Shown one piece after another: positions 26,125-36,417 of a DNA stretch of 64,000 bases. Numbering within the stretch: position 1 is the stretch's first letter; each line of letters starts with the position of its first letter. The position numbers and the translations under genes are program-made. The stretch lies in assembly GCF_003601975.1 (NCBI RefSeq), contig NZ_QZWZ01000005.1, positions 186,001 through 250,000 on the forward strand, given 5' to 3'. Under the pieces are notes generated by a model that saw only the letters and a program-made list of their open reading frames with translations, made no database searches and had not been told where the DNA came from. Source of the stretch: Mesorhizobium waimense. Lineage in GTDB: Bacteria > Pseudomonadota > Alphaproteobacteria > Rhizobiales > Rhizobiaceae.

Positions 26125-27240
26125 GTGACCAAATCATCGATCGGCTACGGCATCATCGGCTGCGGCATGATGGGCCAGGAGCATATCCGCAACATTGCCC
26201 TGCTTCCGGACACGCATGTGGCCGCGATCTTCGAGCCGGACCCCGGCATGCTGGCCGCGTCGCTGGCGATGGCGCAGGGAGCCCGACCGGCGGCGTCGAT
26301 AGCCGAGTTGCTGGCCATGGACGAGGTCAACTGCATTCTGATTGCCAGCCCGAACCACCACCACCTTGCCCAGTTGGAGGAGATCGCCAGGCTGAGGCCC
26401 CTGCCGGTGCTGGTTGAAAAGCCGCTCTTCACCGACGCCGCCGACGAAGCGCGGATCGTAGCGCTGAAAGCCCGGCTTCCGCTCGTCTGGGTGGCCATGG
26501 AGTACCGCTATATGCCCCCTGTCGCCGCCTTCGTCGAGCAGGCCGGCGACGCCACTGGCGGCATCCGCATGCTGACCATTCGCGAGCACCGCTTCCCCTT
26601 CCTGGCCAAGGTCGGCGACTGGAACCGCTTCAACCGCAACACCGGCGGCACCTTCGTCGAAAAATGCTGCCACTTCTTCGATCTGATGCGGCTAATCCTC
26701 AAATCAGACCCTGTCCGCGTCATGGCGAGCGCGGCCCAGGCCGTGAACCATCTCGACGAACGCTACGATGGCGAGGCGCCGGATATTCTCGACCATGGCT
26801 ATGTGGTGGTAGACTTCGCCAGCGGCGCACGCGCCATGCTGGAACTGTGCATGTTCGCCGAAGGCAGCCGCTACCAGGAAGAACTCTCCGCTGTCGGCGG
26901 CAATGGTAAGATCGAATGTCGCGTGCCCGGACCGGGCCGCTTCTGGCCGCAGCATCTGGGCGCCGCCCCCGTGCCGGAACTCATCGTCAGTCCGCGCAAT
27001 CCACCGGGACCGCGCCTTATTGAGATTCCGGTCGACCCCAGGCTCCTCGCGGCGGGCGACCACAATGGCTCGACCTATTTCGAGCACGCTCGCTTTGTCG
27101 CCGCGATGCGCGGGCAAGGCGAAGTGGAGGTGACCTTGCAAGACGGCTGGTGGGCCGTCGTCATGGGCCTCGCCGCTGAAAGATCGGCCCGCGAAGGCCG
27201 CGCTATTGAATTGGCCGACGAATTCGCGTTGCCGACCTAG
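26125..27240 (+). CDS. Gfo/Idh/MocA-family oxidoreductase
   Basis: This 371-residue NAD(P)-dependent oxidoreductase starts with a Rossmann motif (YGIIGCGMMGQEH). It carries the family EKP motif (LVEKPL) and the catalytic region GGTFVEKCCHFFD. The GTG at 26125 is chosen, with GAAGGA 8 bases upstream. Family members oxidise sugars, inositols or sugar acids. Its place behind the GntR regulator and opposite the monooxygenase suggests one short pathway, perhaps oxidation of the sugar product. The exact reaction is unknown. Confidence 0.82.
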   Translation: MTKSSIGYGIIGCGMMGQEHIRNIALLPDTHVAAIFEPDPGMLAASLAMAQGARPAASIAELLAMDEVNCILIASPNHHHLAQLEEIARLRPLPVLVEKPLFTDAADEARIVALKARLPLVWVAMEYRYMPPVAAFVEQAGDATGGIRMLTIREHRFPFLAKVGDWNRFNRNTGGTFVEKCCHFFDLMRLILKSDPVRVMASAAQAVNHLDERYDGEAPDILDHGYVVVDFASGARAMLELCMFAEGSRYQEELSAVGGNGKIECRVPGPGRFWPQHLGAAPVPELIVSPRNPPGPRLIEIPVDPRLLAAGDHNGSTYFEHARFVAAMRGQGEVEVTLQDGWWAVVMGLAAERSAREGRAIELADEFALPT

Positions 27241-27314
27241 CTCGGCGAAGGCGCGCAAGATCGATGGCGTGAAAGCGCTTTTCGCCAGCAAGGCACTGCG
27301 AAATTCGCGTCACC

Positions 27315-27770
27315 TCATGACGGCACGATCATGGATCTCAGGAGGCTGGCAAGTTGCGGCTCATCGATCAGCATCGCTGCATCCGCGGGCGAGAGCCATG
27401 CGCGTTTACGCTGGGCGCCTTCCTTCCAATCCGGAAGGGTGTCGACTACCTCTAGCAAATAGACCGTGACAGTCACATTGACGAAGCGGTTGGATAAACG
27501 CTTCCAGTAGGAATAGGCACCAAGCGGTTCCTTCAATGCCTTGCCGGTTACCCCCGCTTCTTCCCTCGCCTCCGTAACCGCTGCCTTCCTGCCGCTTTTA
27601 CCCTTCATCGGCCAGCCCTTCGGTACGATAAAACGACCGGTCTTCCGCGAGGTAATCAAGAGCACCTCGGCGCTGCCACTGTTATCCAAGCGGAAAGGAA
27701 CGGCCGCCACCTGGCGGATAGGTTTGCCCTTCTCGACCTTGCTGATGATCTGCTCTTCCTTAGACGACAT
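27315..27770 (-). CDS. Nudix hydrolase
   Basis: This 151-residue protein carries a Nudix box variant (GRKAAVTEAREEAGVTG) after FIVPKGWPMKG, a pattern common in diphosphoinositol-polyphosphate-type Nudix enzymes. The first Arg of the canonical REUxEE is Thr, though the metal-binding acidic residues are kept. The GWxxKG motif supports a housecleaning pyrophosphatase. It is a lone gene, divergent from the next ABC operon across 189 bases. Confidence 0.8.
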   Translation of the reverse strand: MSSKEEQIISKVEKGKPIRQVAAVPFRLDNSGSAEVLLITSRKTGRFIVPKGWPMKGKSGRKAAVTEAREEAGVTGKALKEPLGAYSYWKRLSNRFVNVTVTVYLLEVVDTLPDWKEGAQRKRAWLSPADAAMLIDEPQLASLLRSMIVPS

Positions 27771-27958
27771 TCTCCAAGTTCTTCAGCTGGACCTGACGAC
27801 CGCCATGGCCAGGATACGGGGTACTCCTTGTCTGTGTTCCTGTTGCCGAGCGCCTCGTTCGCAACGATCGTGATTGCAAATCCGATCGAATGAACCCAAT
27901 CTATCGCCGTCGCAACGAAACTCGTTAGACGGCGAAACAATGCGGGAGGAATTCACTC

Positions 27959-28984
27959 ATGAGAAGCGATTATTTTCGTTCGGCCGCGCTCGCGGCGTTT
28001 CTGGTCTCTGGAACAACTCTGGCTCAGGCCGACAGCCTGACATTGTATTGCGCCGCCGACGAGGCCTGGTGCCAGCAGATCAAGACTACGTTCGAGGAAA
28101 AGACCGGTATCACCGTCGACATGACCCGCAAAAGCTCCGGCGAAACCTACGCGCAGCTGCGCGCGGAGGCGGGCAATCCGAAGGGCGACGTGTGGTGGGG
28201 CGGCACCGGCGATCCGCATCTGCAGGCGGCCGAAGAAGGCCTGACCGAGGAATATGTCTCGCCGAACCGCGGCGAACTGCATGACTGGGCGATCAAGCAG
28301 GCCGAGGCCGCTGGCAACAAGACCGTCGGCGTCTACTCCGGCGCACTCGGTTTCGGCTACAACAAAGATTTACTGGCTAAGAACAATCTGCCCGAGCCAA
28401 AATGCTGGGCTGACCTTACCAAGCCCGAATACAAGGGCCAGATTCAGATGGCCAATCCAAACTCGTCCGGCACCGCTTACACGATGCTGGCGACGATGGT
28501 GCAACTGATGGGGGAGGACAAGGGTTTCGATTATCTGAAGGCGCTGCACGCCAACATCAACCAGTATACCAAGTCGGGTTCGGCCCCGATCAAGGCGGCC
28601 GGCCTTGGCGAAACCACCATCGGCATCGTGTTCATGCATGACGCGGTCACGCAGACGGCCGCCGGCTTTCCGATCGTCACCGTGGCGCCGTGCGAAGGCA
28701 CCGGTTATGAAATCGGCTCGATGTCGTTGATCAAGGGCGCGCGCAATCCCGAAGCCGCCAGGCAGTTCTACGACTGGGCGCTGACGGCCGACATGCAGGG
28801 CAAGGCCAAGGACGTCAAATCGTTCCAGTTGCCATCCAACAAATCGGCTGCCGTGTCGGATCTGACGCCCGACCTGTCGACGATCAAGCTGATCGACTAC
28901 GACTTCAAGAAGTACGGTTCGAGCGACGAGCGCAAACGCTTGCTGTCGAAATGGGACACCGAGGTTTCGACGCTGCCGCAGTAG
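27959..28984 (+). CDS. AfuA/FbpA-type ABC solute-binding protein
   Basis: This 341-residue periplasmic protein has a Sec signal of about 22 residues (ending TLAQA) and the mature start DSLTLYCAADEAWCQQI. The fold family includes ferric-ion binders and the sugar-phosphate binder AfuA. The consecutive Tyr pair of classical FbpA iron binders is not obvious, so an organic phosphate or similar anion is a fair alternative to iron. It is the first gene of a three-gene transporter operon. Confidence 0.8.
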   Translation: MRSDYFRSAALAAFLVSGTTLAQADSLTLYCAADEAWCQQIKTTFEEKTGITVDMTRKSSGETYAQLRAEAGNPKGDVWWGGTGDPHLQAAEEGLTEEYVSPNRGELHDWAIKQAEAAGNKTVGVYSGALGFGYNKDLLAKNNLPEPKCWADLTKPEYKGQIQMANPNSSGTAYTMLATMVQLMGEDKGFDYLKALHANINQYTKSGSAPIKAAGLGETTIGIVFMHDAVTQTAAGFPIVTVAPCEGTGYEIGSMSLIKGARNPEAARQFYDWALTADMQGKAKDVKSFQLPSNKSAAVSDLTPDLSTIKLIDYDFKKYGSSDERKRLLSKWDTEVSTLPQ

Positions 28985-29040
28985 TTCGTTCACAGTTTTG
29001 ACCTTCTTCCGCGCCATCCTGACAGTGCTGGTTTCATCGC

Positions 29041-31293
29041 ATGCGCGCTAAAGCCAGCACTGCCCCGCTTCACCCGACCGTCGTCTTGTGGACGGCGGTC
29101 GGCCTTATCGGTTTTGTCCTGCTGCCCTGGTACGGGCTGCGCGACAATTTCTTCACGCTGTCATGGCTGTTCGACGGCTATCCGTTCGACGACAACGTGG
29201 CGCCGGCGCTCTTTCTCGTCCTGCAAGGGCAAAAGCTGTGGCTTGCGCCACTCGGAATCCTACTCTTGGCGCCGCTTCTTTTGTGGCGCCGCAAAAAGGC
29301 CGATCCCTACTTCGGGCACTTGCTGATCGCTGTCGGTGCGGCGGGTTTCGCCTACTTGATGCTGCAAGGCTTCGGCATTGGGCTGCGCGGTTTCCAGTGG
29401 TCGTGGCTGACTGCGCTTTTCGGCGAGCTCGACGATCGCCAGTTCGGCATGGGATGGGGCGCGCTGCTGGTCAGCGGCGCGTTCCTGTTCCTTTGCACGC
29501 TCGGACTCGCGGGGCGCGGCGCGGTCGGTGGCGACGAATTCGTCGTTGGCTCGATCGGCTTCATCGTCGCGGTGGTCGGCATCTTCATCTTCATGCCGAT
29601 CGTCCAGATGCTGGGCAGCGCGCTGGTCACCCAGGACGGCAACTATTCGCTCGGCGTGTTCTTTGCCAAACTGTTCAGTAGTCGTCTCTGGGGGCTCGGC
29701 TGCGTGTCAGGCGGGCCGCGCTGCGGTGTGGCCTGGAATTCGCTCTTCCTTGCCGTTCTCGTCGGCTTGCTTACCACCGCGCTCGGCCTGGTTTTCGCAC
29801 TGGTGGTGACCCGCACCGGCTTCCGCTACGGTTCGCTGCTGCGCGCGCTCACCATATTGCCGATCATCACACCGCCCTTTGTCATCGGCCTCGCCATCAT
29901 TTTGCTGTTCGGTCTGTCCGGTGTCATCACGCAAGGCTTTTCGGATCTGTTCGGCCTTCAGCCGACACGTTGGGTGTACGGGCTTCCCGGCCTCCTGATC
30001 GCCCAGGTGCTGGCGTTCACACCGATCGCCTTCCTGGTGATGATCGGCGTTGTCGAGGGCGTCAGCCCGTCGATGGAAGAGGCGGCGCAGACCTTGCGTG
30101 CCAGCCGCTGGCAGACGTTCGTCACCGTGTCGTTGCCGCTGATGCGGCCGGGCCTGGCCAACGCATTCCTGCTCGGCTTCATCGAGAGCATGGCCGATTT
30201 TGGCAACCCGCTGGTGCTCGGCGGCAATTTCGATGTTTTATCGACGGAGATCTTCTTCGCCATCGTGGGCGCACAATACGACCAGGCGCAGGCTGCGATC
30301 CTCGCCATCGTGCTTTTGTTTTTCACCCTCGCGGCGTTCTACGCGCAGCGTTTCTGGCTCGGCCAGAAATCCTATACCACCGTTTCCGGCAAGGGCGATT
30401 CCGGCATCCACCCGCATCTTCCGGCAACGTTCCGCAACGCCATCTACGCGATCGCCGGTTTGTGGACCCTGTTTACGCTGCTCATCTACGTGACGATTTT
30501 CTACGGCAGCTTCGTCAAGCAATGGGGCGTCGATTTCTCGCTCACCTTCGATCACTATGTAGAAAGTTTCGCCGTTGGCTGGAATCAATTCGGCATCCAC
30601 TGGCGGGGCGCCGCATGGAGTTCGTTCTGGACGACGATGGAGATCGCGCTGATCTCGGCGCCGCTGACGGCTGCAATCGGGCTGCTCACCGCCTATCTGC
30701 TGGTGCGCCAAAATTTCCGCGGCAAGGATGCCTTCGAATTCGGCGCCATGCTGTCCTTTGCCATTCCAGGCACGGTGATCGGCGTCTCCTACGTTATCGC
30801 CTTCAATGTGCCGCCGATCGAGCTGACCGGCACCGGCATCATCCTGGTGCTATCATTCATCTTCCGCAACATGCCGGTCGGGGTCCGGGCCGGGATTGCC
30901 TCGATGTCACAAATCGACCGTAGTCTCGATGAATCGTCGCTGACGCTCGGCGCCAATTCCTGGCAAACCTTCCGCAAGGTGGTGCTGCCGCTGCTGCGGC
31001 CGGCGATCCTGGCGGCGCTGATCTACTCCTTCGTCCGCGCGATGACGGCGATCAGTGCCATCATCTTCCTGGTCAGTGCGCAATACAACATGTCGACCAG
31101 CTACATCGTCGGCCGCGTCGAAAACAACGAATACGGCATCGCAATCGCCTATTCGGCTGTCCTTATCGGCGTGATGCTGGCCGTCATCGGGCTGATGCAA
31201 CTCGCCGTCGGGCGGCGCAACATCGGCCGGCGCCACATGGAAACCGATCTTTCGCAGTCCCGCACCAATGTCGGCGTCGCGGGCGCCGGATAG
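29041..31293 (+). CDS. Fused ABC permease, AfuB/FbpB type
   Basis: This 750-residue membrane protein is longer than typical FbpB (about 500-700 residues). It has a hydrophobic N-terminal extension of about 180 residues with several spans, then two permease halves. The EAA-like loops read EEAAQTLRASRWQTFVTVSLP and DESSLTLGANSWQTFRKVVLP. The two halves allow one polypeptide to form the whole channel. The ATPase follows after 26 bases. Confidence 0.85.
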   Translation: MRAKASTAPLHPTVVLWTAVGLIGFVLLPWYGLRDNFFTLSWLFDGYPFDDNVAPALFLVLQGQKLWLAPLGILLLAPLLLWRRKKADPYFGHLLIAVGAAGFAYLMLQGFGIGLRGFQWSWLTALFGELDDRQFGMGWGALLVSGAFLFLCTLGLAGRGAVGGDEFVVGSIGFIVAVVGIFIFMPIVQMLGSALVTQDGNYSLGVFFAKLFSSRLWGLGCVSGGPRCGVAWNSLFLAVLVGLLTTALGLVFALVVTRTGFRYGSLLRALTILPIITPPFVIGLAIILLFGLSGVITQGFSDLFGLQPTRWVYGLPGLLIAQVLAFTPIAFLVMIGVVEGVSPSMEEAAQTLRASRWQTFVTVSLPLMRPGLANAFLLGFIESMADFGNPLVLGGNFDVLSTEIFFAIVGAQYDQAQAAILAIVLLFFTLAAFYAQRFWLGQKSYTTVSGKGDSGIHPHLPATFRNAIYAIAGLWTLFTLLIYVTIFYGSFVKQWGVDFSLTFDHYVESFAVGWNQFGIHWRGAAWSSFWTTMEIALISAPLTAAIGLLTAYLLVRQNFRGKDAFEFGAMLSFAIPGTVIGVSYVIAFNVPPIELTGTGIILVLSFIFRNMPVGVRAGIASMSQIDRSLDESSLTLGANSWQTFRKVVLPLLRPAILAALIYSFVRAMTAISAIIFLVSAQYNMSTSYIVGRVENNEYGIAIAYSAVLIGVMLAVIGLMQLAVGRRNIGRRHMETDLSQSRTNVGVAGAG

Positions 31294-31319
31294 AAGCATG
31301 AACGAGAACATGATCGAAC

Positions 31320-32396
<1,077 letters not shown>

Positions 32397-32734
32397 CGCT
32401 CAAAAGCCGTCGCGAAATACAACGTGCCGAATTCGCCGGCGCGGCGCGTCAGGTCGACGGCGAACCCCAGACGGCGGTCGAGGTCGCTTTCGTAGCACCG
32501 GTGCCACCGCTTGCTCTTTGCGACCCCGGCTCTAGCAGGCACGTCCGCAAGAGGAAAGCCGCCGCCACGGGTCACGCCGGCGCCAACCACTTCAAACACT
32601 TCTACCAACTGCTGGAGAAGTCTGTTCATAACTCTGCCGTGGAACAACGCCGTTTAGCCGGCTATGAAGGGGAACCTCGCCGCCTGCAATGGGGTATGTA
32701 GCAACGGTTGTCCTGATTCCTGAAAGGAGCGGCC
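32397..32734. other. Gene-free stretch before the orfA-pit pair
   Basis: No gene is recognised in these 338 bases. Short open frames on both strands carry no familiar motif. The end of the stretch must contain the promoter of the orfA-pit pair. A ribosome site GAAAGGAG precedes the next ATG. Confidence 0.4.
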
Positions 32735-33379
32735 ATGCTGAACTGGTTCCGAGCGCTGCTGCCGCGAGAGGACAAATTCTTCGATCTTTTCGCCGAGCAT
32801 TCGCGCATCGTGGTCAGCGGAGCGGAAGTCATGCAGAAGCTTCTGGCCGGTGGCGAGGACGTCGACCGATACTGCAGGGAGATCATCGAACTGGAAGATC
32901 AGGCCGATGCCATCGCCGACAAGGTTCTGACCGCCGTCCACAAGAGTTTCATCACGCCGTTCGACCGCGGCGACATCAAGGATCTGATCCAGTCGATGGA
33001 CGATGCCATCGACATGATGCGCAAGACCGTGAAAACCGTGACGCTGTTCGAGCAGAGGAGCTTCGACCCGAAAATGCAGCAAATGGGTGCGCTGATCGTC
33101 GAGGCGGCCAGGCTCAACGCCGAGGCGATTCCGATGCTCGCCAAGGTCGGCACTCATGCGGCGCGCCTGCAGGCGTTGGTCGAGAAGGTGACGGGCATCG
33201 AGGGCCGCGCCGACGACCTTCACGAGCAGGGCCTGAAGGATCTGTTTGTCCGTCATGGCAAGACCGATCCGATGGCCTACATGATCGGCAGTGAGATCTA
33301 CGGCGAGCTGGAAAAGGTGGTCGACCGCTTCGAGGATGTCGCCAACGAGATCAGCGGCATTGTGATCGAAAACGTCTGA
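32735..33379 (+). CDS. DUF47 PhoU-like protein (OrfA of orfA-pit)
   Basis: This 214-residue all-helical protein is of the DUF47/PhoU-like family, with DRGDIKDLIQSMDDAIDMM and the late EDVANEISGIVIENV. In rhizobia this family sits directly before the pit phosphate transporter and modulates it. Here the stop overlaps the Pit start (TGATG), so the two are translationally coupled. Confidence 0.88.
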   Translation: MLNWFRALLPREDKFFDLFAEHSRIVVSGAEVMQKLLAGGEDVDRYCREIIELEDQADAIADKVLTAVHKSFITPFDRGDIKDLIQSMDDAIDMMRKTVKTVTLFEQRSFDPKMQQMGALIVEAARLNAEAIPMLAKVGTHAARLQALVEKVTGIEGRADDLHEQGLKDLFVRHGKTDPMAYMIGSEIYGELEKVVDRFEDVANEISGIVIENV

Positions 33380-34383
33380 TGGATGCCTCGCTCGCTTTCC
33401 CGCTGCTGGTCGGGCTGATTGCCGTCGCGCTGTTCTTCGACTTTCTCAACGGCTTGCACGACGCCGCCAATTCGATCGCCACTATCGTCTCGACGCGGGT
33501 GCTTAGGCCGCAATACGCCGTGTTCTGGGCGGCCTTCTTCAATTTCATCGCCTTCCTTTTCTTCGGCCTCCACGTCGCCGAAACACTGGGCACCGGCATC
33601 ATCGATGCCAGCGTCGTCGATCCGCGCGTCATCTTCGCGGCTCTCGTCGGCGCCATCGTCTGGAACATCGTCACCTGGATCTACGGCATCCCGTCGTCAA
33701 GCTCGCATGCGCTGATCGGCGGCATGATCGGCGCCGGTGTCGCCAAGGCGGGCGGTGACGCGGTGGTGATCGGCGGCGTGTTGAAGACCACCGCCGCGAT
33801 CGTGCTCTCGCCGCTTACTGGCTTCGTCCTGGCATTGACGCTGGTGCTTGCGGTCTCCTGGCTGTTCGTCCGCCAGTCGCCCTTCGCCGTCGACAGCACC
33901 TTTCGCGCGCTACAATTCGTGTCGGCATCGCTCTATTCGTTGGGCCACGGGGGCAACGATGCGCAAAAGACGATGGATATCATCGCCGTGCTGCTCTATT
34001 CGCAAGGCCAACTCGGCGACTCCTTCTATGTGCCGTTCTGGGTGGTCATTTCCTGCCAGGCGGCCTTGGCGTTAGGCACTTTGTTAGGCGGCTGGCGCAT
34101 CGTCCACACCATGGGGACGCGAATCACCCGGCTCAATCCAATGCAGGGGTTCTGCGCTGAGACCGGTGGTGCCATCACGCTGTTCATGGCGACCTGGCTT
34201 GGCATCCCGGTCTCCACGACCCACACGATCACCGGCGCGATCATCGGCGTCGGTGCTGCCCGCCGTGTTTCGGCTGTCCGCTGGGGCATTGCCGGCAATA
34301 TCGTCTGGGCTTGGATCATTACCTTGCCGGCTACGGCCATGATCGCCGCGCTTACCTACGCGGCCATGGGTCCCTTTGCGTAA
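33379..34383 (+). CDS. pit: Low-affinity inorganic phosphate transporter (Pit)
   Basis: This 334-residue membrane transporter shows the two PiT signatures GLHDAANSIATIVSTRVL near the N-terminus and LGHGGNDAQKTMDI in the second half, with about ten hydrophobic spans. It imports metal-phosphate by proton symport. Paired with the DUF47 gene, it matches the orfA-pit operon of Sinorhizobium. A bidirectional terminator lies downstream. Confidence 0.92.
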   Translation: MDASLAFPLLVGLIAVALFFDFLNGLHDAANSIATIVSTRVLRPQYAVFWAAFFNFIAFLFFGLHVAETLGTGIIDASVVDPRVIFAALVGAIVWNIVTWIYGIPSSSSHALIGGMIGAGVAKAGGDAVVIGGVLKTTAAIVLSPLTGFVLALTLVLAVSWLFVRQSPFAVDSTFRALQFVSASLYSLGHGGNDAQKTMDIIAVLLYSQGQLGDSFYVPFWVVISCQAALALGTLLGGWRIVHTMGTRITRLNPMQGFCAETGGAITLFMATWLGIPVSTTHTITGAIIGVGAARRVSAVRWGIAGNIVWAWIITLPATAMIAALTYAAMGPFA

Positions 34384-34572
34384 CGCAGCTACCGGAAGCA
34401 CGGAACGAACCATTCGGTGAAAGACGTGAAGATCAAGCGGCCAACGGTTGTTTGCTAAGTGGTGCGGCCATAGGTTAGCCCCCGCGAGGTGCTGACCGTC
34501 ATGGGACGGCACATTTTCAGGGGCCGTTCCTTTTCAGAGCGCAGTCTGACCCGTCAGCCTGGGATGCCAATT

Positions 34573-34611
34573 AAAATACGGGGCCAAACTCATCGTTCGG
34601 CCCCGCATTTT
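34573..34611. terminator. Bidirectional rho-independent terminator
   Basis: Arms CGGGGCC (34579-34585) and GGCCCCG (34599-34605) are flanked by AAAAT on the left and ATTTT on the right, giving a U-run in both directions. It lies between the convergent pit and SGNH-hydrolase genes. The rest of 34384-34686 holds no recognised gene. Confidence 0.75.
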
Positions 34612-34686
34612 GTGTATCGTGGGAGAAAGGGCGATACACCCGCGCTCCGCCGGCCTGTGTGCCGCAAGCCGTCGAGCGATGCGGCT

Positions 34687-35370
34687 TCAGGCGGCAGTGC
34701 TGACCTTGCTTGGCTCGAGAATCGATTTGACCTTGTCGGCGACCGCGCGGCCCAGCTCGGCGTTGTTTCCCGCCGTAAAATGGATGCCGTCGACACCATC
34801 CGTGGTGACGAAATCGCCGGCATTCAGGAAATCGATCTTCATGAAATCCGCCATCGCCTTGTATTGCCTGGCCAGATCCTTCGACTTCTCGTGGCCCCCG
34901 CCGAACATGCCCTCGAACCATGGGTCGGGCATAGGCGTCAGCGGCGGCGGCGCAATGACCAGTGCCTTCGGGGCAGGATAAGGGGTGCCGACACCGCCTG
35001 CACTGGTCAAGATCTGCCCGACCAGTTTCGCCATTCCATTGGCGATCTCGTAGGGCGTGCGGCGAAAATAGGATTTCGTGTCATTGGTGCCGAGCATAAC
35101 GATGACCAGATCCAGCGGCAGGTGGCTGGCAATGGCCGAGGGCAGATAGTTCGCGCCGTTCAGGCGCGGATCGTTCGGGTCGTCGAGGCAGGTCGTGCGT
35201 GCGCTCAACCCCTCTTCGATGATGTGATAGCCCGCTCCGAGCGCCGCCGCCATGACGCCCGTCCAGCGCTGATCATAGGGGTAGCGGTGGGTCGGCGATC
35301 CTTCCTTCACTGGAACCCAGCCCCAGGTCAGCGAGTCGCCGTAGCACATGATGTTTTTTGGCGATGACAT
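34687..35370 (-). CDS. SGNH/GDSL-family hydrolase (operon copy)
   Basis: This 227-residue hydrolase has block I CYGDSLTWG with the catalytic Ser, block III LGTNDTK and block V DGVDGIHF with the Asp/His pair. There is no signal peptide. It is the last gene of the ribose-type ABC operon, 90 bases after the second permease. It resembles the divergent SGNH gene at 40384 in layout and motifs (shared IIEEGLS/VIEEGLSGRTT region). Such enzymes remove acyl groups from sugars or act as arylesterases, so deacylation of the imported compound is likely. Confidence 0.82.
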   Translation of the reverse strand: MSSPKNIMCYGDSLTWGWVPVKEGSPTHRYPYDQRWTGVMAAALGAGYHIIEEGLSARTTCLDDPNDPRLNGANYLPSAIASHLPLDLVIVMLGTNDTKSYFRRTPYEIANGMAKLVGQILTSAGGVGTPYPAPKALVIAPPPLTPMPDPWFEGMFGGGHEKSKDLARQYKAMADFMKIDFLNAGDFVTTDGVDGIHFTAGNNAELGRAVADKVKSILEPSKVSTAA

Positions 35371-35460
35371 CCATGTTTCTCCATCTATTTGCAGTTGTCT
35401 GAACGCGCAGTTTTATTGGTCCCGTCAAAGCGGTGCTGGCTTGCCTTTCGCCGTGTCAAG

Positions 35461-36414
35461 TCAGGGGGTTCGCACGCGCACTCCGTAGAAGATCGCCGCG
35501 CCGAGGATGATGACGCCTTGGGCGATGAGTTTCCCCGGTTCATCGATGCCGAGCACCGTCATCACCACGAACAGCAGCGCAAAGCACAGCGCACCGAAGA
35601 AGGGCCCCCAGACGCCGCCGTCGCCGCGACCGAAGACGACGCCGCCAAGGATCGTTGCCGCGACAGCCAGGATCGGCAGATCGAGACCAACCCGGACACT
35701 GCCGACGGCAATCGAACCGGTCTGCACGAGGGCCGCGATCGCCGCGATCAGCCCAGCGAGCGTATGTGCCAGGATGACGGTGCGCTGGACCGGCACACCG
35801 GAAAAATGGGCGGCTTCGGCGTTCTCCCCGACAGAGGCGACGTAGCGGCCAAACACGGTCTGCGCCAGAAGCAGCCACACCGCGGCGGTCAGCAGTATCC
35901 AGAACAGCACAGGTGTCGGAACCGACAGGAACTTCGTGTTGTAGAGGTCATTGAACAGCTTCGGCACGTCGCCGGGCGGATTGCCGCTCGACAGGTACTG
36001 CACCAGCCCGACCAGGATGATGCTGACGGCCAGCGTGACGATGACAGCCGACACTCGCCGGTTGCCTATCATGAAGCCGTTGAACAAGCCGATGGCGAGG
36101 CCAGTGGCGAGTGCCAGCACCACGAAGAAGGGCAGCGACGCGCCGGGGAAACTGCCCGACGAGATGAAATAGTTGATGAGCAGGATGACGCCGCCGCCGG
36201 AGAGGTCGATCGACTTGACCCGCATAACGACGAGCTGTCCCAACACCAGGATGCCGAGCGGAACGATCTGCCTTATGAAGATGCCCATGATGTTTAGGTT
36301 GAGCATGTTTGGCCGGGCGAGCCACAGCGTGGCCAGAAGCACGAGGAAAACAAAATAGGACGGCGGTATGCGCAGCAGACGCCGGGCAATCGGATTTGCG
36401 AGAACGGCAGCCAT
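35461..36414 (-). CDS. Ribose-type ABC permease (RbsC family), second copy
   Basis: This 317-residue BPD_transp_2 permease has about eight to ten spans and the conserved LSGGGVILLINYF and ILGGVVFGRGDGG segments. It lies 3 bases after the other permease gene, and the two probably form a heterodimer. Confidence 0.88.
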   Translation of the reverse strand: MAAVLANPIARRLLRIPPSYFVFLVLLATLWLARPNMLNLNIMGIFIRQIVPLGILVLGQLVVMRVKSIDLSGGGVILLINYFISSGSFPGASLPFFVVLALATGLAIGLFNGFMIGNRRVSAVIVTLAVSIILVGLVQYLSSGNPPGDVPKLFNDLYNTKFLSVPTPVLFWILLTAAVWLLLAQTVFGRYVASVGENAEAAHFSGVPVQRTVILAHTLAGLIAAIAALVQTGSIAVGSVRVGLDLPILAVAATILGGVVFGRGDGGVWGPFFGALCFALLFVVMTVLGIDEPGKLIAQGVIILGAAIFYGVRVRTP

Positions 36415-36417
36415 CTC

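Noticed and set aside
32621..32640. Pho box upstream of the DUF47-pit pair
   Set aside because: CTGTTCAT followed by CTGCCGT only loosely resembles two CTGTCAT repeats, and the spacing is poor.
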